From positions 58,567,421-58,631,420 of the forward strand of contig JAKGHH010000004.1 in assembly GCA_022828595.1 (NCBI GenBank): a stretch of DNA of 64,000 nt, written 5' to 3'. Source of the DNA: Nelumbo lutea (lineage: Eukaryota; Streptophyta; Magnoliopsida; Proteales; Nelumbonaceae). This document shows positions 57,327 to 64,000 of the stretch, in pieces; the stretch's first letter is position 1, and the number at the start of each line of letters is the position of its first letter. The notes beneath the pieces are model-generated. The model was given only the letters and a program-made list of their open reading frames with translations, was not told the DNA's origin and searched no databases. The position numbers and the translations under genes were made by a program.

Positions 57327-57336
57327 AAGTGGGAGT
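57327..57336 (+). other. Cop-4 polypurine tract
   Basis: AAGTGGGAGT directly before the LTR start TGTTAGACAA at 57337. Confidence 0.7.
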
Positions 57337-57970
57337 TGTTAGACAATTGTATGCCCTTAGCTTCAATCAGAAATATGTACATTATGAATTTTTTATAAAT
57401 GAATAAAGTACGCATTTGATTGATGTTCCTGTGGTGTGTTTCTGTGTAATACCCTTAAACTAGACACTTAATGAGACTTGTGTTAGTTTAGAATGTTCAC
57501 AGCCATTGGGTAAGTCTGGGGAGATTTATCCTGCCAAAGCTGACACTGATGTGCGACCAACTATTGGGGTGGCTTGTTTCAGCTACCAGGGTGAGACCCG
57601 AAGCACATGTAGTGTAGGGTTAATAGAACCTTTGAACCGGACCAGATTTCTAGTATTGCCCTGCACCTTGGAGATAGATGGGCAAAACTGGAAAGTTACA
57701 CCTGACCCCTAGACTTGATTATGATACTACATTAGGTGTCGGATTGGACTGTCTTTGATGTATCAATCAGTGAGATCCTTAGCGGGGGTCAAAACCTGGG
57801 TATGTTGGGACAGTCCGAGAATTCATCTGAGTGGGTGATCATAGTGATAGGATCAACCCCTTTGTCGGACAAAGGTAATGATCGGGGATGCACTCTCTCT
57901 GATGAAACCAAGACAGCCGGCAACCGATTTCAATTGTTGAGATTTTGTTTTGCAAAATATATTTATATAA

Positions 57971-58005
<35 letters not shown>

Positions 58006-58447
58006 GATTTCGAAATGATTTGCAAAATGTTTTAATTCCTGGGATCCATGTAAGCAGAGAGTGCAACACTGTTCCTTGTAGTCGAGGGAGAGGTCCTCCT
58101 TTGTCGGGCAGTGTTTGATCATTATGGGCTGAGAGGTTAAGTGTAAGACCATTGTGGATAATACCTGATGGGCTAATTTTGCATCTGCCACAGTCCCTGG
58201 GTGTTACAAGGTGGCTTGGCCCAGCGACCACTTGGGGTAAGTGTTGGGCCCATAGACCCCACAAGATGGGTTTCAGAGGGTGCACTGTCCATAAGAGTAT
58301 ATTCGGCTTGGCCTTGTAACAAAGGATGGGCTGAACCCATGTGGATGATGTGTAGATTAGTGTTTGGGTCCCACGCCATACAAGGAAGCTCGACTAGGTA
58401 GCATTTTGGAAGGCTAAGTGTGTACATAACCTTAAATGGGCCTTAAG
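57337..58447 (+). repeat. Cop-4 3' LTR, first part
   Basis: The first about 1110 bases of the LTR in direct orientation, ending at GGGCCTTAAG where an inverted LTR begins. A TA microsatellite lies at about 57971-58001. Confidence 0.8.
57971..58001. repeat. Long AT dinucleotide microsatellite
   Basis: About 31 bases of alternating A and T at the family's variable LTR site, the longest of the copies here. Confidence 0.8.
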
Positions 58448-60325
58448 ATTGCGGAATAAGGGGCGAATTTCAAAAAAAATTTCTCTCCGTTCAACTGGGA
58501 ATCACATTCCCTATTTAGAAAATCATATTTTCAATGATCATTCTTGAACCTTAAACTGAACCAGACCTGAACCAAAAGGAGTAGGAGAGAATTATACCTG
58601 ATACGAAGAAGTAGTATCTCCTAATGGAGGTGTTCACGCCCAAGGAAGGATCCAAAGACTGCTCCCACTGAAGATGGCGCAGTGCAGGATGGAGCAGAAT
58701 CAGCAGTGTTCTTCTCCAAGAACTTTGTCCTTCGCAGGAATCAGCAGGATGATACGTGAGCACAGCTTCCTTTCAATCCTTTCTCAAAGAATTGATGTCA
58801 AAATCCAATCTTGACTTCTCCCACAACTAGAGATCGAAACTGGCAAACAGGGCGGCAAGAGACTATTCGCAGGGTGCAGAATTCTCTCTTCTTGTTTTCA
58901 GCACTAAAGGAAATCTGATGTGTGTCTCTATTAAGCTGCCGCCCCTACTTTTGTTAACCTAAAAGATCAGCTCCTAATCCAATTAGGAGCAGCTTATCCA
59001 AATCATATTTGGATAAGACTTCTCTGTCAGTGATAAGGATAAACCCTTATCTTATCTGCAGATTAGATTAGCTTTATCCTAATCCCATTAGGAGATTTCT
59101 AGATCTGAATCACATTCAGATCTGGACTCTCTGAGTGGATAGGATTAAGACCCTATCCTATCTGCAAATCCATCTCAGAATTCGCCCCTTTAATTAACTA
59201 AATAAATAGCCAGTTCGAAATGGACTTTAGGCCCATCAAGCTTATGTGCTCACTTAACCTTCCTAACTGCTACTCAGTTGGGCTTCCTTGTATGGCGTGG
59301 TATCCAAGCATTGAGCTACACATCAGCCACATGGGTTTGGCCCAGCCTTTGTTACAAGGCCTGGCCGAATACACTGTTAAAGACAATGCACCCCCTGAAA
59401 CCCATCGAATGGGCTCTATGGGCCCAACACTTACCCTAAGTGGTCCCTGGGCCAAGCCACCTTGTAACACCCAGGGACTGTGGGCAGATGCAAGATTAGC
59501 CCATCAGGTATTATCCTCAATGGTCTTATACTTAACCTCTCAGCCCATAATGACCATACACTGCCCGACTAGAGAGGACTTCTCCCTCGGCTGCAAGGAA
59601 CTGTGTTGCACTCTCTACTTATATAGATCATGGGAATTAAAACTGTTTACAAACATTTTAGAAACCATAATATATATATACTTTCATATCTCATATAAAA
59701 TATATTTTGCAAAACAAATTTCAACGATTGAAATTGGCTACCGACAGTCTTGGTTTCCATCAGTGAGAGTGCACCCTCGATCATTACCTTTGTCCAACAA
59801 AGGGGCTGATCCTATCACTATGATCACCCACTCAGATGAATTCTCAGACTGTCCCAACATACCCAGGTTTTGACCCCCGCTAAGGATCTCACTGATTGGT
59901 ACATCAAAGACAGCCCAATCCGACACCTAATGCAGTATCATAATCGAGTCTAGGGGTCGGGTGTAACTTTCTAGTTTTGCCCATCAATCTCCAAGGTCTA
60001 GGGCAATACTGGAAATATGGTCTAATTCAAAGATTTAATTAATCCCACACTACATGTGCTTTGGGTCTCACCTTGGTAGCTGAGACAAGCCACCCCAACA
60101 GTTGGTCGCACACCAGTATCAGCCTTGGCAGGATAAATCTCCCCAGGCTTACCCAATGGCTGTGAACATTCTAAACTAACACAAGTCTTATTAAGTGTCC
60201 AGTTTAAGGGTATTACACAGAAACACACCACAGGAACATGAATCAAATGTGTACTTTATTCATTTACAATAAATTCATAATGTACATAATTCTGATTGAA
60301 GCTAAGGGCATTCAACTGTCTAACA
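58445..60325 (-). repeat. Inverted Copia LTR inside Cop-4 3' LTR
   Basis: Nearly complete LTR in minus orientation: it begins at ATTGCGGAATAAGG, lacking about 50 bases of the LTR end, and finishes CTGTCTAACA (TGTTAGACAG on the minus strand) at 60325. It is followed by GCTCCCACTTGCACTTAGG, the reverse complement of the family polypurine tract and pol end, so it derives from the 3' end of a minus-strand element. Confidence 0.8.
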
Positions 60326-60654
60326 GCTCCCACTTGCACTTAGGTCCAGTTCATAGATTCAATTAATCCTATACTATATGTGCCTAGGGTCTCACCCTGG
60401 CAGCTGAGACAGGCCACCCCAATCGACTTGGTGGCACAACAGTGTCATCCTTATCGGGATAGGTCTCCCCAGACTAACCCACTAGTTGTGAACATTCTAA
60501 ACTAACACGAGTCTCATTAGGCATCCAGTTTAAGGGTATTTCACAGAAACATACCAAGGGAACATGAATCAAATATGCACTTTTATTCATTTACAATAAA
60601 CTCATAAAGTACATCATTCTGGTTGAAGCTAAGGGCATACAAGACTGTCTAATA
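60326..60654 (-). repeat. Polypurine-tract remnant and LTR-start fragment, inverted
   Basis: About 20 bases of the pol-end and polypurine region (60326-60345) are joined directly to a 310-base fragment covering the start of another minus-orientation LTR, ending TCTAATA at 60654. The junction AGGTCC|AGTTCA shares a short microhomology. This fragment corresponds closely to the truncated Cop-2 3' LTR (17836-18150). Confidence 0.7.
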
Positions 60655-61764
60655 GAATTTGCCCATAGTCCCTGGGTGTTACAAGGTGGCTTGACCCAGG
60701 GACCACTTAAGGTAAGTGTTGGGCCCATAGAGCACATAAAATGGGTTTCAGGGGGTGCACTGTCCATAACAATGTATTCGGCCAGGCCTTGTAACAAAGG
60801 CTGGGCTGAACCCATGTGGCTGATGTGTAGATCAATGTTTGGGTCCCACGCCATACAAGGAAGCCCAACTGGGCAGCAGTTTGGAAGACTAGGTGAGTAC
60901 ATAACCTTAATTGGGCCTTAAGCCCATTTCGAACTGGACTGATTTGATCAGTCAATTAAAAGGGGTGAATTTTGATTTGGATCAGCCGATAGGATTGGGC
61001 CTAGACCCTATCCACTTAGGGGGTCCAAGATCTAAATGAGATTTATATCTGGAAACCTCCTAATTAGATTAGGAGATGGTTTATCTGATCTGCAGATAAG
61101 ATAAGGGTTATCCCTTATCACTTAAAGGGACTTCTAACCCAAATATGATTTGGATTAGCAACTCCTAATGAGTTAGGAGCTGATCCCTTTAAAATTATGA
61201 AAGGAGAAAGGGGCGGATATAGTTAGTGATTGATGTTCAATTCTCTTCAGAGCTGAAAATCACAAGAAGAGAGATTTCTGCACCCTGCGAATTCTCTCTT
61301 GCCGCCTCCTTCCTTCCGCCGCCATCACCTTCAGTTCGATCTCCAATTCTTGGGAGAAATCAAGATCTGATCTTGATTCCAATCTTTTGGGAAAAGATTG
61401 GTTGGAGCTGTACTCACAAGCCATCCAGTTGATTCTTGCGAAGGGTCAAGTTCTTTTGGAAGAACATTGTTGATTCTGCTCCATCCTTCACTGCACCATC
61501 TTCAGTGGGAGTAGATTTTGGATCCTTCCTAGGGCGTGAACACCTCCTTTGGGAGATATTGCTTCTCTGTATCAGGTATATCCTCCCTTCTACTCCTTTT
61601 GGTTTAGATCCGGTTTGGTTCTTGATTCAAGATTGATCCTTGAAAACATGTTTTTCTAATTATAGGGAATTCGATTCCCTACAAAGATGGGAAAAATTTT
61701 TGAAATTCGCCCTATTCATTCCGCATGACTTGGGCGTCCATGTGATGGATATCCCATCCCTTCA
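60655..61764 (+). repeat. Cop-4 3' LTR, second part
   Basis: Direct-orientation LTR from the GCCCATAGTCCCTGGGTG region to the end CCCTTCA. Its first about 265 bases repeat the last part of 57337-58447, so the two direct parts overlap in LTR coordinates. Confidence 0.8.
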
Positions 61765-61769
61765 CTAGA

Positions 61770-63815
61770 GACAGTTGGTTGTTTTTTGATTTCCAAGAGA
61801 TGGGGCTATCTTCCAAGAAAATGTAATAAACCCATTACAGACCACCGAGTGAGAGAGCATCTGCCCCATCGTTATCACTATAGGCATTGAGAGATAGAGA
61901 GTTGGAGGCAGAGAAGAGAATGCCATTGACCAATGTGGCTTTAATATATTTGAGAATTTACAAGGCAATGTGCCAATGGTTTTCTTGAGGACTGGTAAGA
62001 AATTGGCTCAAGTAATTTACAAAGTAGACAAGATCTGGCCTAGTAATGGTGAGGTACTGATGTTGGCCAATGAGATGTATAAATTGTGAAGAATTGACCA
62101 CGAAGGGAGAATCATCCTTGTCAAGGTGGTGATTTTGTTCCATGGGAAATGATGATGGTTTAGTATTAGGCATAACCATGTTAAAGAGAATTGCAAGTGC
62201 ATTTTTCACTAAGAAAGAAAAATTCCATGAGCTGAACAGGTAACTTCGATGCCCAAGAAAAACTTGAATGGGCTGAGATCCTTGATATGAAACTTGGAAT
62301 GCAGTGATAATTTCAAACATTCAATATGAGTGATGTCATTGTTGGCTATCAAAATGTTGTCAACATATACAAGTACAACAATGATGGAAGAACCAAAGAG
62401 CATTGTGAAGAGAGAGTAGTTGGCACAAGATAGTGTGAAACCAGCTTATAAGAGAGTGGCAAAAACTAGTTTTAGGCCAAATAGTAATTTGTTGAGTCAA
62501 CACACAATGCTCTCCCCCCTAAATGTCAAAGTTGAGTGGAAGGTGCATGTAAACCTCTTCACCAAGATCATCGTGTAAAAAGGCATTATGAATATTCATT
62601 TAAAAGAGAGACCTGCCCTTAATTGTTGCAAGGACAAGAAGACAATGAATAGTACCCATCTTAGTGATGGGAGCAAAGGTCTCTTGGTAATTAACGCCTT
62701 CGGTTTGGGTGAAACCATTGGCAACTAATGGGCTTTGTACTGCTCAATAGCACCATTACTCTTGTACTTTATTTGGTAAACCCACTTGCAACCAATGGCA
62801 TGTTTACTAGGTGGGAGAGAAGTGATGGTCCATGTATTGTTAGATTCTAAGGCATACACCCCGCCAGCCATGGACCGGTGCCAATTGGAATCTTTGACAG
62901 CATTTAGCAAAGGTAGTGGGCTCAATTTGGGCTGAAAGGGAGCTTCAGAAAGCCGTGCGTTTGGGTGAAATGCCAGTATAAGATAAATAATTATGAATTG
63001 GGTAGGGCATACCTAACATCGACATTGATGAATCATGGTTCCAAGCATGACAGTAGTAGTCATTGAGGTAGGAAGGAGGTTGACATTCTTTGGTGGACCT
63101 ACGAAGCGACTCTAATGGAGCCAAAGGATGAGAGGGCTTTGTGATGGTTCCAATCGAGGGTGAGGAATTTGTGGAAGCTAGAGTTGGTTTAGGCAAGGGA
63201 AGTATTTGATGTTCAAATATGGGATAGGAGAAACGGTGGATGGAGGTGCAATAAAGGGGAAGATGTCCTCATGAAACGTGACATCGCGACTAGAGAAAGT
63301 GGAGTGGGTGTCAAGGTCATTTAGTTTTTAGGACTTTTGACGAAATGGGTAACCAAGGAAGAGACACTAGTGAGTACAAGAAAAACTTTACTGTGAGAAA
63401 GGTGCCCAGTGGAAGAAAAGCACAAATAGTCGAACACTTTGAGAAGATTGACAAAGGGTTACTTATCGTGAGCTTGGTGGGCATTTAGTTAATTATGTAG
63501 TTGTAAGTATGCATTCTCTCCAAAGGTTTAAAGGTAAATCAGCTTGGAAGTGTAGTGTGCAAGAAAGCATTGTCACTATAAATAGCTTTAATAAAAGAAT
63601 TGAATTGAGTTGGAACAAAATAATAGAAATACTTCATAATAGAAACTTATTCAGATTTAAAAGTAAGAAAACCCAAGTACTTCTAGTGAAGTCATCTACA
63701 ATGGAAAAGAAATAACGGGCTTCAAAAAGAGAAGGGAAAAATATAGTCCCAAAATGTCACAATGAATAATTTTAAATGGAGCAATGCTGGAGATATACTA
63801 AACAGCTGTGAGCAT
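61770..63815 (-). pseudogene. OldCop integrase, RT and RNase H remnants
   Basis: Minus strand from the right: integrase pieces FKIIHCDILG near 63770 and ARYFFSIVDDFTRSTWVF near 63710. The integrase end or linker follows, with FLGYPFRQKSYK and SSRDVTFHEDIFPF near 63380-63260. RT begins with WTITSLPPSKHAIGCKWVYQ at about 62840, then LVYVDNILIANNDIT near 62380 (Asp-to-Asn in YVDD) and FKFFLGIEVTCSAHGIFLSQ. ITRPDLVYFVNYLSQFL near 62050 and KKQPTV near 61785 lead to the RNase H end at 50409. Many frameshifts and stops are present. The order is Copia (integrase before RT). Confidence 0.75.
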
Positions 63816-63819
63816 CAGA

Positions 63820-64000
63820 AAACATCTAACTTGGGCTGGATTTGGAATCGCCACCCATCAGTTATGAAAAATGAGGTGATGGCACCTCTGAAATTTCATT
63901 GGAAATATTTTTTTTGTTTACTAGTGACTCCAAGCCCAAAGCATCGGCTAAACCAGTCTGGGTAAGATTCAGATGGGAGAGGGAAGGGGTTAGGCACCCC
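63820..64000 (-). other. Possible Tat/Ogre-type Gypsy fragment with primer-site complement
   Basis: GATTTGGAATCGCCACCCA at 63838-63856 is the reverse complement of TGGGTGGCGATTCCAAATC, close to the TGGCGACTCCA primer-site type of some plant Gypsy elements. The following purine-rich GAGAGGGAAGGGGTTAGGC near the window end is often seen near such sites. The fragment runs out of the window. Confidence 0.35.

Larger units (their letters stand above)
50415..61764 (+). mobile_element. Cop-4: Ty1/Copia element with rearranged 3' LTR
   Basis: The outer flanks are CTAGA at 50410-50414 and 61765-61769, a 5-bp TSD within the OldCop RNase H. The first five bases of the 5' LTR (TGTTA) are missing, which leaves GACAGTTGTATGCCC directly after the TSD. 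Order: 5' LTR, primer site, leader, gag-pol pseudogene, polypurine tract, 3' LTR with an inverted LTR block inside. Same family as Cop-2. Confidence 0.85.
49942..63815 (-). mobile_element. OldCop: decayed Ty1/Copia element
   Basis: A short 3' LTR (49942-50094), polypurine tract, RNase H end (50102-50409), then after the Cop-4 insertion the rest of RNase H, RT and integrase up to about 63815, all minus strand. Its sequences are distinct from the Cop-1 to Cop-4 family. The left part of the element is probably truncated near 63820 by Gypsy-like sequence; the 5' LTR was not seen. Confidence 0.75.

Noticed and set aside
1..64000. tRNA or rRNA genes
   Set aside because: The TGGTATCAGAGCC and TGGCG-type matches are primer-binding sites beside LTRs, not tRNA genes; no cloverleaf or rRNA sequence was recognised.

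Overview
The window is plant nuclear DNA made almost entirely of LTR retrotransposons. The Athila-type and Tat-type Ty3/Gypsy elements, the tRNA-type primer-binding sites, the CACTA and hAT-like MITEs and the TA microsatellites all point to an angiosperm. No host gene was recognised. Only one long open reading frame survives intact, a Copia polyprotein of 1288 residues at 18165-22031 on the minus strand.

Positions 1-44155 are one set of nested insertions, readable from element ends and 5-bp target-site duplications (TSDs). The outermost is a decayed plus-strand Tat/Retand-like Gypsy element: pol at 1-3941, antisense ORF remnants at 41573-43217, 3' LTR at 43775-44155. Into it went Cop-1, a plus-strand Copia element (4792-41572). 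Into the Cop-1 leader went Ath-1, a minus-strand Athila-like gag-protease element (7679-35712, TSD GCCTT). Into the 3' LTR of Ath-1 went Lard-1, a minus-strand element with no recognisable coding region (9114-30571, TSD AGTCC). Inside Lard-1 lie Ath-2, a gag-only Athila-like element (10900-about 17840, plus), Cop-2, a nearly intact Copia (about 17836-25762, minus), and Cop-3, a solo Copia LTR (25895-27844, TSD CCACT).

Positions 44156-49941 hold AT-rich sequence with small DNA-transposon remnants and no recognised gene. Positions 49942 to about 63815 are an old minus-strand Copia (OldCop) whose RNase H is split by Cop-4 (50415-61764, TSD CTAGA). Cop-4 belongs to the same family as Cop-1, Cop-2 and Cop-3, and its 3' LTR holds an inverted LTR block. 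The last about 180 bases resemble the primer-binding region of another Gypsy element.

The signal I find most interesting is shared by Ath-1 and Ath-2. Between the gag region and the 3' LTR each carries an upstream polypurine-like copy of the 3' PPT module, then a tandem array of short hairpins, then the real PPT. The hairpin loops are conserved while the stems change by compensatory substitution. Ath-2 also has a leader packed with the palindromic motif AGATCTGA and three near-perfect palindromes. No search or folding program could be run; everything here was read by eye and boundaries marked approximate may shift by a few bases.
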